A stretch of 48,450 nucleotides of DNA, from contig NZ_JADEVO010000039.1 in NCBI RefSeq assembly GCF_017114825.1, forward strand, positions 1 through 48,450, in the 5' to 3' direction. The notes beneath the pieces are model-generated. The model was not told the DNA's origin. It worked only from the letters and a program-made list of their open reading frames with translations, and made no database searches. The stretch is from Pseudomonas gregormendelii (GTDB lineage Bacteria; Pseudomonadota; Gammaproteobacteria; Pseudomonadales; Pseudomonadaceae). Positions 18,351 to 27,561 of this stretch are shown here, piece after piece. Every line of letters starts with the position of its first letter. The first letter of the stretch is position 1. The position numbers and the translations under genes were made by a program.

Positions 18351-19339
18351 GCCGACTGCTCCTGTTGGCGCGGGTCGACCCACAGGTACAGCAGGTCGAC
18401 GAGGATGTTGGCCAGGACGTATCCGGCGGCGACCACCAGGCTGATGCCGATGGTCAGCGGCAGGTCCTGAGCCTGCACTGCCTGGTACAACTGGCGACCC
18501 AGGCCCTTGCGGGAAAAGATCACCTCGATGACCACCGCGCCGCTGATCAGGGCGCCAATGGCCCAGCCCGACAACGAGATGCCGGGCAGCACCGCGTGAC
18601 GCAACGCGTGCCTGAAACGCACTGCCGTGTCGCTCAGGCCGCGGGTGCGGGCGGTGAGCACGAAGGGTTGATCCAGGGTCATTTCCAGCGACTCGCGGGT
18701 GACCTGCGCGATAAATCCGGCCAGCGGAATGGCCAGCGCCACCGACGGCAACACCAGCGTGCGCCAGCCATCGCTGCCGGCTGGCGGGAACAGGCGCAGG
18801 CCGAAGGCGAACACCGCCAGCAACAGGATCCCCAGCCAGAAATGCGGCAGCGCCGCCGACAGCGTTTCGGCCAGGGAAGCCAGGCTCGACACCCAGCGCC
18901 GGCGTCCCGCCGTCAGCACGGTGAGCGCCAGCACCAACACCCAGGCCAGCAACAGCGAAGTGAGGGTCAGTTCCAGCGTCGGCCATGACTGCTCGGCGAG
19001 CACCCGGGTGACTGGCAGATGCTGGGAATAGGACACGCCCAGGTCGCCCTGGACCAACCGACCCAGGTACAGCACGTATTGCACCGCCAGGGGCTTGTCC
19101 AGGCCATATTCGCGCTTGGCCTCGGCAATGGTTTCTGCGGTTGGATTGCCGCTCGGCCCGCCCAGGATCGCCAGCACCGGGTCCCCCGGCATCAAGCGCA
19201 GGGCGAAAAACGTCAGCGTGGCGACCGCCCACAGCACCAGCACGCCTCCCAGCAGGCGCCACAGAGCACGCCGACCCAGACGAACCAGGCGCTCGCGGCG
19301 CGGGTTGGGCCGTTCAGTGGCAAGGGTTTCACTCGTCAT
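18347..19339 (-). CDS. ABC importer permease, DppB type (operon A)
   Basis: This protein of about 330 residues shows the DppB/OppB pattern: an N-terminal helix with LTFFALRLMPGDPV, a large periplasmic region (REYGLDKPLAVQYVLYLGRL ... GDLGVSYSQ), several helices, and the EAA-like loop ARTRGLSDTAVRFRHALRHA. I chose the ATG at 19339 because it overlaps the stop of the binding-protein gene (ATGA). Another ATG lies at 19351 inside that gene. Confidence 0.92.
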   Translation of the reverse strand: MTSETLATERPNPRRERLVRLGRRALWRLLGGVLVLWAVATLTFFALRLMPGDPVLAILGGPSGNPTAETIAEAKREYGLDKPLAVQYVLYLGRLVQGDLGVSYSQHLPVTRVLAEQSWPTLELTLTSLLLAWVLVLALTVLTAGRRRWVSSLASLAETLSAALPHFWLGILLLAVFAFGLRLFPPAGSDGWRTLVLPSVALAIPLAGFIAQVTRESLEMTLDQPFVLTARTRGLSDTAVRFRHALRHAVLPGISLSGWAIGALISGAVVIEVIFSRKGLGRQLYQAVQAQDLPLTIGISLVVAAGYVLANILVDLLYLWVDPRQQEQSA

Positions 19340-21021
19340 TTGTTCACCCATGCGTCATAGAGGTAGGTCACTGCCAGGGAAGGCTCCAGGCGCACGCCCT
19401 GGGTGGTCTTGTAGATGCCCAGGCGCGAGCTCTGCGGGTAGGTCGTCAGTTGCAAGTACTGACTGGAAGCCAGCTGCTGTGCCCGGTAATACAACGCTCG
19501 GCGCTGTTCGGCGTCCTGGGTGGTCAAGGCGCCCTGCACCAGGCCTTCGAACACCGGATCGGTGTAGCCGGCGGTGTTCTGGTGATAGCCACCGACGCCG
19601 GCCGGGCTGATGAAATCGGCGCCGAAGATGATCCGTAGCACGTCGGCGGTGTTGGTGTTCCAGTAGCCCAGACGGATGTCGTAATCCCAGTCAGCCTGGC
19701 GCTTGGTGCTCTGCACGTCGCTCATCTGCTCGACGATCAGCTCGAAGCCGGCCAGGCGCGTGGTCGCCTGTACCTGCTCCCACAGGGTGTATTCCGAGGG
19801 CGGCGTGCGGTTGCCCATGATCACGCGCACCTGCAAGCGCTTGCCGTCACGGGTGCGATAGCCCTCGGCATCGCGCGTGGTCCAGCCGGCTTCGTCCAGC
19901 AGCCGTGCGGCCCTGGCCGGTTGGTAATCCTGGGCATGCTGGAAGTCCGGGCTGTAGAAACGCGTGGCCGAACTGAGCGGGCCGCCTGCCCGGGGAAACT
20001 CATTGAAGTAAACGCTCTTCAACGCCCCCTCGACATCGGCACTGCGCACAAACGCCTCGCGTACTTTCAGGTCATTGAACGGCGCGCGGGTGATGTTCAG
20101 CGTGCCGTTGGTGGGGTTGCCGGGACGCTGGTCGATGATCAGCGCCAGGTCCGGATTACGCCGGGCGGCTTCGTGGGATTCGGGCGGCAGCGCCTCGATC
20201 ACATCCACCTCGCCGGCTTGCAGCGAAGCAAAACGCACCGATGGCTCCTGAATGAATTTCCACACGATACGCTCGAGCCACGCCGGGCCCTGGTGTTTGG
20301 CGGTGGGCGGCGCCCAGTTGTAATCGGCATTGCGTACAAACTCGACCTGGCTCTGGCGATCCCAGCGCACCACCTTGAACGGCCCGCTGCCCACCGGGCT
20401 TTCGCAGTTCACATCACGCGGGCGCGCCAGTGCCGTGGGCGACTGGATACCGAGAAACCCTTGGGCCAGCACCTCCAGGAATGCAGCATAGGGTGTGGCG
20501 AGGTGCACGACCGCGGTGTGCGCATCCACCACGTCGGTGCTGCGGTACTGGCGGATGTAGCCGCCGGCCGTACTGGACTGGGTCTTCGGGTTGGCCATGT
20601 GATCGAGGTTGGCCTTGACCGCTGTCGCATCGAACGGTGTGCCGTCGGTGAAGCGCACGTCATCGCGCAGGTGGAAGGTGTACGCGAGGCCATCGGCGGA
20701 AACCTCCCAGCGCTTGGCCAGCCAGGGCCCGATGCGGCCTTCTTCATCCATCGACACCAGGGAGTCGAGGTACTGCTGCGCGACGAACACTTGCGGCATG
20801 TCCCCGCCCACATGGGGATCAAGGCAGGTGGGTTCACGGTCAGTGGCGTACACCAGGGTCCCGCCGCTGACCGGCTGATCGCTGCGGACAACAGCGGATT
20901 GGTCCTGGTCGCAACCCATCAACAGGCTGCACATCGCAGCGAATCCAAGGAGGGGCAAATGCTTGAGCGACAAGCTGGATCGGCGGTCGCAAGGTCGCAA
21001 ATGAGGGGCAAGTAATCGCAT
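19336..21021 (-). CDS. ABC importer substrate-binding lipoprotein (operon A)
   Basis: The 561-residue precursor has a signal peptide that ends in the lipobox SLLMGC (Cys near residue 37). It belongs to family 5 extracellular binding proteins (peptides, nickel, opines, glutathione), with GGTLVYATDREPTCLDPHVG, LRDDVRFTDGTPFDA and SPVGSGPFKVVRWDRQSQVE. It would present its ligand to the permeases encoded directly downstream. It is the first gene of operon A; ATG 21021 follows AGGACCC. The closest relative in the window is the binding protein of operon B. The ligand is unknown. Confidence 0.92.
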   Translation of the reverse strand: MRLLAPHLRPCDRRSSLSLKHLPLLGFAAMCSLLMGCDQDQSAVVRSDQPVSGGTLVYATDREPTCLDPHVGGDMPQVFVAQQYLDSLVSMDEEGRIGPWLAKRWEVSADGLAYTFHLRDDVRFTDGTPFDATAVKANLDHMANPKTQSSTAGGYIRQYRSTDVVDAHTAVVHLATPYAAFLEVLAQGFLGIQSPTALARPRDVNCESPVGSGPFKVVRWDRQSQVEFVRNADYNWAPPTAKHQGPAWLERIVWKFIQEPSVRFASLQAGEVDVIEALPPESHEAARRNPDLALIIDQRPGNPTNGTLNITRAPFNDLKVREAFVRSADVEGALKSVYFNEFPRAGGPLSSATRFYSPDFQHAQDYQPARAARLLDEAGWTTRDAEGYRTRDGKRLQVRVIMGNRTPPSEYTLWEQVQATTRLAGFELIVEQMSDVQSTKRQADWDYDIRLGYWNTNTADVLRIIFGADFISPAGVGGYHQNTAGYTDPVFEGLVQGALTTQDAEQRRALYYRAQQLASSQYLQLTTYPQSSRLGIYKTTQGVRLEPSLAVTYLYDAWVNK

Positions 21022-21238
21022 GGGTCCTGATGCCTATAGTCCGGGAACAGGGCTATTGCACAAGGCATGCCGGGTTTTTTCGGCAGTAAACAGGGGGTTT
21101 TCGGCGCGAATCAGGCCTATGAGCAAGGCCAGAAAGAACAATGTGCTTAGCAGGTGTTGATGGGCCAACAGTTGCAGTCAGTTTAGGCAAGCGTACATCC
21201 GGGATGATTGGGGCGTGCATCAGTGCGTATCGCAAGCC
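21022..21238 (-). promoter_or_regulatory. Promoter region of operon A (between the two operons)
   Basis: These 217 bases separate the end of operon B from the start of operon A. On the minus strand TTGTGC and CTATAG lie 18 bases apart, shortly before the start codon, and could be -35 and -10 boxes. I see no clear terminator for operon B here, so partial read-through from B into A is possible. No operator could be recognised with confidence. Confidence 0.35.
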
Positions 21239-22897
21239 TCAAATCGCCAGTTGCAGATAGAACGCCACAGGCGCGCGTTCGGCTTCCAGGGTCGGGATCG
21301 CGTCGATCAGTGCCCGGGTGTAGGCATGTGCGGGACGGTCGAACACGGTACGCACCGAGCCGGACTCGACCACCACGCCGTCCTTCATCACCAGCACCCG
21401 CTCGCTGACGTGATTGATCACCCCCAGGTCATGGGAGATGAACAGGCAGGCCAGTCCCAGGCGCCGCTTGAGGTCGTCGAGCAGCTCGAGAATCTGCGCC
21501 TGCACCGACACGTCCAGCGCCGACACCGGTTCATCGCAGATCAGAATCTGCGGTTGCGACGCCAGCGCCCGGGCGATTGCGATGCGCTGGCGCTGTCCGC
21601 CGGACAGCTCAATCGGCCGACGTACCAACAGGCTGGCATCGAGGCGAACCAGATCGAGCAACTCCACGGCCCGCTTGCGCCAGTCATGGCGCGGCAGCCC
21701 CCCCACCGCCAGCGCCTCGAACAATACCCGCTGCACGGTGTAACGTGGATCGAAGGAGTTCAGCGGGTCCTGGAACACCACCTGCACCGCACGCCGCGCC
21801 TGGCGCTTTTGCCTGGCATCGAGTGCCGACCAGCGCTGTCCGTTGATCCAGACATCGCCCGCGTCGGCGCTTTCCAGCCCGAGGATCAGGCGGGTCAAGG
21901 TCGTCTTGCCCGAACCCGACTCCCCGACGATGCCCAGGGTCTCGCCGCGACGCAGCTGCAACGACACCTGGTCCAGCACCGTACGCCGACGCTGGTCCGG
22001 GCCAATAAAGGATTTGCTCAGGCCGCGAGCTTCAAGCAACACCTCGCCCCGGGGTTCAAGCTCGGGCTCCACCACCGCGAGCAGTCTGCGCGCTGGCTGG
22101 AAATGCACCGCCCTGGCGGCCCGCAGCAGGGACTGGGTGTACTCATGCTGCGGATCCTGCAGCACCTGCTCGGCAGTGCCCTGCTCGACGATGACTCCAT
22201 GGCGCATCACCGCCACCCGATCCGCCAGGCGCGAGACCACGGACAGGTCGTGACTGACCATCAACAGCGCGTTGTCGGCGCCGCGCAGGCTTTCCAGCAG
22301 GGCGATAACCTGGGCCTGCACCGTTGCGTCCAGGGCCGTGGTGGGCTCGTCGGCAATGATCAGCCGTGGATTGCAGGCGATGGCCGAGGCAATCAACGCC
22401 CGTTGCCGCAAGCCGCCGGACAACTGCCACGGGTATTGGCGGGCGCGCAGCTCCGGCTCGGGTACGCCAACATCGCGCAGCAGCTCCAGCACTCGCAGCC
22501 GGCGCGCTTCCAGGCCCAATGCCGTGTGCAGCTGCAGCGGCTCTTCGACCTCGGCACCCACCCGACGCAACGGGTCCAGTGCACCCAGCGCGTCCTGCAT
22601 GACAAAGCCGATACTCGCCCCGCGCAAGCGCTGCCAGTCGCGCTCGTGCAGCTGCCGCAGGTCGATGCCCTGGAACGCCAGTTTGGCAGCATGTACCTGC
22701 GCGCCCCGGCCGGTGAGCCCGGCCAGGGTCCGCGCGGTCACGCTTTTGCCCGAGCCCGATTCGCCCACCAACGCCAGGCATTCACCACGATGCAATTGCA
22801 GGCTCACGCCATGCAGCACTGGTTGCGCCTGGCCGAATCGTACGGTCAGGTCGCGGATATCAACCAACGGGCCGAGGGTCTGGATGTTTGCATTCAT
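21239..22897 (-). CDS. Peptide/opine-type ABC importer, fused double ATPase (operon B)
   Basis: The 552-residue protein has two ATPase domains. The first shows GESGSGKSVTARTLAGL, LSGGLRQRALIASAIAC and LIIADEPTTALD. The second shows GESGSGKTTLTRLILGL, LSGGQRQRIAIARALAS and ILICDEPVSALD. It is the paralogue of the operon A ATPase. The ATG (MNANIQTLG) has AAGGA upstream and overlaps the stop of the permease gene. It is the last gene of operon B. The first half keeps the LSGGLRQR variant typical of DppD-like halves. Confidence 0.93.
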   Translation of the reverse strand: MNANIQTLGPLVDIRDLTVRFGQAQPVLHGVSLQLHRGECLALVGESGSGKSVTARTLAGLTGRGAQVHAAKLAFQGIDLRQLHERDWQRLRGASIGFVMQDALGALDPLRRVGAEVEEPLQLHTALGLEARRLRVLELLRDVGVPEPELRARQYPWQLSGGLRQRALIASAIACNPRLIIADEPTTALDATVQAQVIALLESLRGADNALLMVSHDLSVVSRLADRVAVMRHGVIVEQGTAEQVLQDPQHEYTQSLLRAARAVHFQPARRLLAVVEPELEPRGEVLLEARGLSKSFIGPDQRRRTVLDQVSLQLRRGETLGIVGESGSGKTTLTRLILGLESADAGDVWINGQRWSALDARQKRQARRAVQVVFQDPLNSFDPRYTVQRVLFEALAVGGLPRHDWRKRAVELLDLVRLDASLLVRRPIELSGGQRQRIAIARALASQPQILICDEPVSALDVSVQAQILELLDDLKRRLGLACLFISHDLGVINHVSERVLVMKDGVVVESGSVRTVFDRPAHAYTRALIDAIPTLEAERAPVAFYLQLAI

Positions 22898-23781
22898 AGC
22901 GGTTTTCCTTCGCTGCGACGCAGCAGTTCGCGGCCGATGGCACTGATGGAAACGACGGTGAGGGTGATGATCAATGCCGGCCAGGCCACCAGCCACGGCG
23001 CATTCGCCAGGAAGCTGCGACCGATCGCCATCATCGCGCCCCACTCCGGCGCGGGCGGCGGCGCGCCGAAGCCTAAGAAACTCAAGGCGGCACCGGCGGT
23101 AATGGTCCCGCCAATGCCAATGGTGGCGAGGATCAGCACCGGCTTGAACGCATTCGGCAGGATATGCCGCAGCACCACCGCCAGCCGCGACTGCCCGAGG
23201 GTCACCGCCGCTTCGACATAACCGGCATGGCGCACATTGAGCGTCTGCGCGCGCACCAGCCGGGCATAACGGGGAACCCCGGCAATGCCCACCGCAAGGA
23301 TCAGGTTGGCCGTGCCCTGGCCGAAAAACGTGATGATCACCAGGGCCAGCAACAGGTCCGGAAACGCCAGCAGCACATCAATGCCGCGCATCAGCGCCGC
23401 GTCCAGCCAGCGCGGCCCAAGCCCCGACGCCAGGCCCAGTACCGCGCCCCAGGCCAGGCCCAGCGCGGTGGCGGCCAGGCCCATGAACAACGACGAGCGC
23501 ACCCCGTGAATCAACCGGCTGAGGACATCCCGGCCATTTTCATCGGTGCCCAGCCAATGCAGCTCGCTGGGTGGCTGAAACGCCAGCCGCGCCGACGCGT
23601 CCAGCGGATCGAACGGCGCCAGCGCCCCCGGAGTCGCGGCAGCCAGCAACAGCAGCAGCACGAACAGCCCGGCCAGCCACAGACCCGGGCGCACCTGGCC
23701 GAGCCTGGCCAGGCGCAACGGCCGATAACCGCCCTCGCCCGCTGCCGGTCCCACAATCACCGTCGCAAGTGTCTGCGCCAT
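22894..23781 (-). CDS. ABC importer permease, DppC type (operon B)
   Basis: The 295-residue permease shows HWLGTDENGRDVLSRLIHGV near residue 75-95, about six helices, and the EAA loop EAAVTLGQSRLAVVLRHILP. The ATG follows AAAGGAAAGG. It is separated from its partner DppB-type permease by three oxidoreductase genes, an unusual order. It overlaps the ATPase gene by four bases. Confidence 0.92.
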   Translation of the reverse strand: MAQTLATVIVGPAAGEGGYRPLRLARLGQVRPGLWLAGLFVLLLLLAAATPGALAPFDPLDASARLAFQPPSELHWLGTDENGRDVLSRLIHGVRSSLFMGLAATALGLAWGAVLGLASGLGPRWLDAALMRGIDVLLAFPDLLLALVIITFFGQGTANLILAVGIAGVPRYARLVRAQTLNVRHAGYVEAAVTLGQSRLAVVLRHILPNAFKPVLILATIGIGGTITAGAALSFLGFGAPPPAPEWGAMMAIGRSFLANAPWLVAWPALIITLTVVSISAIGRELLRRSEGKPL

Positions 23782-23827
23782 TCACCTTTCCTTTTGTCGA
23801 GCCCAGTCAGTCTGCGTGCGCCTCGGG

Positions 23828-24880
23828 TCACGGCGCGGGATTGGGAATTCGCTGGTGGATCGCCTGGACCTGCGCCCGCACCTCGTCGCTGAGCGTGACG
23901 TCCAGCGCGCCGAGGTTGTCGCGCAATTGCGCCAGGCTGGTTTGCCCGGTCAAGGCACTGGCCACGAACGGCTTGTCGATGACATAGGCCAGCGCCAGTT
24001 GCGCAGCGCTCAGGTTGTGCTGTTCGGCGATCTGCACATAACCGGCGATGGCTTCCTGCGCCGAGGCACTGTCATAACGGTTGAAGGTGCGATACACCGA
24101 AGACAGCCGCGAACCTTCGGGACGTGCGCCCCCCAGGTACTTGCCGGTGAGCGCACCAAACGCCAGGGGCGAATACGCCAGCAGGCCGACACCCTCGCGA
24201 TGACTGAACTCCGACAGTCCACCCTCATACAGCCGATTGAGCAGGCTGTAGGGGTTCTGCACGCTGACAATGCGCGGCAGCCCCAGGCGCTCGCTGTGCT
24301 TGAGAAATTCGGCCACGCCCCAGGGCGTTTCGTTGGACACCCCAATGTGCCGCACCTTGCCAGCCTTGACCTGCTCGGCCAGCACCGTGAGCGTTTCCTC
24401 GATCGCGACGCTCTCAGCATCGTCCTGGTAAGGGTATTCACGCTGGCCGAAAAAGTTGGTCTTGCGATCGGGCCAGTGCAGCTGATACAGGTCCAGGTAG
24501 TCGGTGTGCAGGCGCTGGAGACTGCCGTCCAGGGCCTCGACGATGTTGCGCCGATCATGCCGGCTGAGGCCATCGCGAATATGGTTCTGCCCTGCCGGAT
24601 CCCGCGCGGGACCGGCGATTTTACTCGCCAGCACCACGTCGCCGCGCCGGCCACTGTTGGCCAGCCAGCTGCCGATGTAGCGCTCGGTGGTGCGCCAGGT
24701 GTCGGCCTGGGTCGGCGTCGGGTACATCTCGGCGGTGTCGATGAAATTGATGCCTTCGGCCAGGGCCAGCTCGATCTGCTGATGGGCATCGCTTTCGCTG
24801 TTCTGGTGGCCCCAGGTCATGGTGCCCAGGCCCAGCACGCTGACTTGCAGATCACTGTTGCCTAATTGACGGTAACGCAT
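23828..24880 (-). CDS. Tas-like NADP(H)-dependent aldo-keto reductase (operon B)
   Basis: The 350-residue TIM-barrel enzyme begins MRYRQLGNSDLQVSVLGLGT. It carries the aldo-keto reductase tetrad context: Asp and Tyr in FIDTAEMYPTP, Lys in VLASKIAG and His in LYQLHWPD. The NADP-binding part includes the GVSNETPWGV and LLAYSPLAFGALTGKY motifs. It is closest to E. coli Tas and similar group 11-12 reductases. It lies between the LLM monooxygenase and a permease gene, so it probably reduces an aldehyde or ketone released by the monooxygenases. That role is inferred from position only. Confidence 0.88.
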   Translation of the reverse strand: MRYRQLGNSDLQVSVLGLGTMTWGHQNSESDAHQQIELALAEGINFIDTAEMYPTPTQADTWRTTERYIGSWLANSGRRGDVVLASKIAGPARDPAGQNHIRDGLSRHDRRNIVEALDGSLQRLHTDYLDLYQLHWPDRKTNFFGQREYPYQDDAESVAIEETLTVLAEQVKAGKVRHIGVSNETPWGVAEFLKHSERLGLPRIVSVQNPYSLLNRLYEGGLSEFSHREGVGLLAYSPLAFGALTGKYLGGARPEGSRLSSVYRTFNRYDSASAQEAIAGYVQIAEQHNLSAAQLALAYVIDKPFVASALTGQTSLAQLRDNLGALDVTLSDEVRAQVQAIHQRIPNPAP

Positions 24881-24917
24881 GGTTCATCCTTTTGTTTAAA
24901 CAGAGAAACGCCCAGGC

Positions 24918-26267
24918 TCAGGCCCGCAGCGCGTATTGATTGCCTGGAAACGGTAAGCCAAGGTGCTCGCGCAAGGTGCTGCCGGTGTATTCGTGACGAA
25001 ACAGGCCGCGCTTTTGCAGCAGCGGCACCACCTCATTGACGAAGATCTCGACGCCGGAGGGGAACATGTCCGGCATGATGTTGAAGCCGTCTGCGGCGTG
25101 CGCCAGGTACCAGTGCGACAAGGTCTCGGCGACCTGCTCGGGGGTGCCCACCAGCAATCGATGGCCTACCAGGATGCGCCGCGACAATTGGCGAATGCTC
25201 AGGTTTTCCCGCCGCGCCAGGTTCAACTGTGCCTCGAGAAACCCCTGGGAGCCGCGCTCGAAATCCGCCACCGCGCCAATGCGCTCCCACGGCAGCGGCG
25301 CGTCCGGATCCAGCTCGCTGGCGGCAATGCCGACCCGCCCCGCTACCTGTTCCAGCAAGCCGTGTTCGCCGTGCCAGGCATTGAGCTCATCGAACCGCGC
25401 ATGGGCCTCGGCCTCGGTACTGCCGATCACCGTCGACAGGCCCGGCATGATCTTCAGGTGCTGCGGGTTGCGTCCCCAGCCGCGGGCGCGTTCTTTCATT
25501 TCCTGATAGAAAAACTGCCCGTCTTCGAGGGTGGTCTGGGTGGTGAAAATCGCATCGGCGTAACGCGAGCCCAGGGCCTTGCCACCCTCGGACGAACCGG
25601 CCTGCACCAGCACCGGCCGGCCTTGGGGCGAGCGCGGGACGTTCAAGGGGCCCTTGACGCTGAAGTGCTTGCCCACGAAATCGATGGTGTGGACTTTTGC
25701 CGGGTCGGCAAAACGCCCGGAGCGCGCATCGCCGATGATTGCGTCGTCTTCCCAGCTGTCCCACAGCTTCACCGTGACGTCGATGAATTCGTCGGCGCGG
25801 GCGTAGCGATCTACGTGCAAGGGCGCGCCGGCGAGACCGAAGTTCTGCGCGGCGGCGTCACCGGCATTGGTCACCACATTCCACGCCGCGCGCCCACCGC
25901 TGATATGGTCCAGCGAAGCGAAGCGCCGGGCGATGTTGAACGGGTCGTTGTAGGTGCTGGACGCCGTGGCGATCACCCCGATGCGCTGGGTGGCGAGTGC
26001 CACGGCGGTCAGCAACACCGTCGGCTCCAGGCGCCCGGCGGGCTGGCTGGCGACATCGCCACCCAGCGCCGGACCGTCGGCCAGGAAGATCGCATCCAGG
26101 CACCCGCGCTCGGAGATCCGCGCGATGTTGCGGTAGTACTCCACGTCCAGATACGCCGTGGCGGGCACTTCGGCCGCACGCCAGGCGCCCGAGTGCGCGC
26201 CGAAGCCGAGGATGTTCATGCCCAGGCTCATCTGTCCTTCACGGGTATTGCTCGATACTTTGCTCAT
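24918..26267 (-). CDS. DszA/NtaA-like FMNH2-dependent LLM monooxygenase (operon B)
   Basis: The 449-residue protein is a bacterial-luciferase-like TIM barrel of the NtaA/SnaA/DszA branch. Diagnostic stretches are GAWRAAEVPATAYLDVEYY, RGCLDAIFLADGPAL, RFASLDHISGGRAAWNVVTN and FVGKHFSVKGPLNVPRSPQG, ending with the PDMFPSGVEIFVNEVVPLLQ region. Known members use FMNH2 and O2 to oxidise sulfones, chelators (NTA, EDTA) or heterocycles. Its ATG overlaps the stop of the SfnB/DszC-like gene by four bases, so the two are made together. No flavin reductase gene is present in the operon. Confidence 0.88.
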   Translation of the reverse strand: MSKVSSNTREGQMSLGMNILGFGAHSGAWRAAEVPATAYLDVEYYRNIARISERGCLDAIFLADGPALGGDVASQPAGRLEPTVLLTAVALATQRIGVIATASSTYNDPFNIARRFASLDHISGGRAAWNVVTNAGDAAAQNFGLAGAPLHVDRYARADEFIDVTVKLWDSWEDDAIIGDARSGRFADPAKVHTIDFVGKHFSVKGPLNVPRSPQGRPVLVQAGSSEGGKALGSRYADAIFTTQTTLEDGQFFYQEMKERARGWGRNPQHLKIMPGLSTVIGSTEAEAHARFDELNAWHGEHGLLEQVAGRVGIAASELDPDAPLPWERIGAVADFERGSQGFLEAQLNLARRENLSIRQLSRRILVGHRLLVGTPEQVAETLSHWYLAHAADGFNIMPDMFPSGVEIFVNEVVPLLQKRGLFRHEYTGSTLREHLGLPFPGNQYALRA

Positions 26268-27538
26268 ACGGCACTCGCTTCGTCACGGGCGCCGCCGGCC
26301 TGCTGCCCGGCATCGGCTGCCTGCAGCTGGCGCCAGGCGGCGTTGGGGCTGATGTGGTTGAGGTAGTAGTTACCCAGCGCACGCTCGCGCAGGATCGCCG
26401 GGTTATGCGAGGCCAGCGTGCGGGCATTGCGCCAATGCCGATCAAGACGTCGCGACTCGCTGGTGGCGGAGGCCCCGCCCACTTCAAACAGCAAGGTGGT
26501 GGCTTCCAGCACTTGTTCGAGCACGATCTGCTGCGCCTGATAAGCGCGAATTTCCGCCTCGGTGTAATGCTGCTCGCTGGCATACCCGCCCTGCTCGGCG
26601 TCATGCACCTCCTGCAGCACCTGCGCCACCGCCAGCACCTGGGTACGGGCGGCATAGGCCAGGCTGGACAAACGTCCGATCACCCGCTGCACCAGCGGAT
26701 CGTCCTTGGGGCTGGACTGCCCCGGGATGCCAAAGGCGCGGGTCCGGCCCTGGACGAACCCGGTGGCGTCGCGCAGCACCGCATTGGCGATGCCGGCCAG
26801 CGTGGCGAGGTGGAACAGCTGATAGAAAGCGGTCAGGTACGATTCGGCGCGTAATTCGTCTTTCTTGAAACGACGGACGATGTGCGCGGCAGGCACCTTC
26901 ACCCCGTGGAAGCGCGTGGTGCCACTGCCCGTCAGGCGCTGGCCGAAACCGTCCCAGTCGTCCTCGACCGTCACTCCCGGCGCATCGGTGGGCACCGCCA
27001 CGCTGACAAAATCATCGCCGTCCAGGGCCACCGCCGCAATCCAGTTCGCGTACAGCGTGCCGGTGCAATAGTACTTCTCGCCATCGAGCAGCCAGCCCGC
27101 CTGGTCGTTGCCCGGCTCCACGGCGCTCAGAGTCACCGAGTTGCGCGTGGTGTCGCTGCGCTCGGCCATGGCCGCGCCCCACAGTTGCCCATTGACCACC
27201 TTGGCGAACCAGTAGTCCTGGGAATCGCGATCGCGGCTGGACAACCGGCCCTCCACGAACCCGAAATGCGCCCGCACGATTTGCGGCAGGTTCGAGTCGG
27301 CTTCACCCAGGTCAATCAACAGGCCAAACAACTGCGGCAGGCTGGCCCCCACGCCGCCCTGCGCCACCGGCACGCGCAATGCGCCAAACCCCGCTGCGCG
27401 CAGCCAGCCTACCGCCTCATGGGCCAGTTCGCGCTGCTGTTCGCGCACAACGGCAGTCTCGGCAATGCGCGCAAACACGTCGGCAAAACGCTGGCGCAAC
27501 AGGGCGTCGGTTACTTCAGGAGAAATCGGGGCATTCAT
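26264..27538 (-). CDS. SfnB/DszC-like FMN-dependent oxidoreductase (operon B)
   Basis: This 424-residue protein of the acyl-CoA-dehydrogenase fold is a paralogue of the operon A enzyme. It has DLGEADSNLPQIVRAHFGFV, GEKYYCTGTLYANWIAAVAL, DDWDGFGQRLTGSGTTRF and SRRLDRHWRNARTLASHNPA. The RHWRNARTLASHNP block is shared with DszC/SfnB monooxygenases. I chose ATG 27538 (MNAPISPE) because AAAGGA lies upstream; a GTG at 27565 overlaps the permease stop and is also in frame. It is translationally coupled to the DszA-like gene, and DszC-DszA pairs act in sequence on organosulfur compounds in desulfurising bacteria. Confidence 0.85.
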   Translation of the reverse strand: MNAPISPEVTDALLRQRFADVFARIAETAVVREQQRELAHEAVGWLRAAGFGALRVPVAQGGVGASLPQLFGLLIDLGEADSNLPQIVRAHFGFVEGRLSSRDRDSQDYWFAKVVNGQLWGAAMAERSDTTRNSVTLSAVEPGNDQAGWLLDGEKYYCTGTLYANWIAAVALDGDDFVSVAVPTDAPGVTVEDDWDGFGQRLTGSGTTRFHGVKVPAAHIVRRFKKDELRAESYLTAFYQLFHLATLAGIANAVLRDATGFVQGRTRAFGIPGQSSPKDDPLVQRVIGRLSSLAYAARTQVLAVAQVLQEVHDAEQGGYASEQHYTEAEIRAYQAQQIVLEQVLEATTLLFEVGGASATSESRRLDRHWRNARTLASHNPAILRERALGNYYLNHISPNAAWRQLQAADAGQQAGGARDEASAV

Positions 27539-27561
27539 GGTTTTTCCTTTTTCGTAGGTAC

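Noticed and set aside
17491..19262. Open-frame extensions of the operon A ATPase and DppC-type permease into upstream genes
   Set aside because: They are read-through in a second frame of high-GC permease genes; the ATGA overlaps and ribosome sites fix the true starts.
21215..23221. Plus-strand frame of 668 codons opposite operon B ATPase and permease
   Set aside because: Arg/Gln/His-rich antisense shadow with no domain; the opposite strand carries clear ABC motifs.
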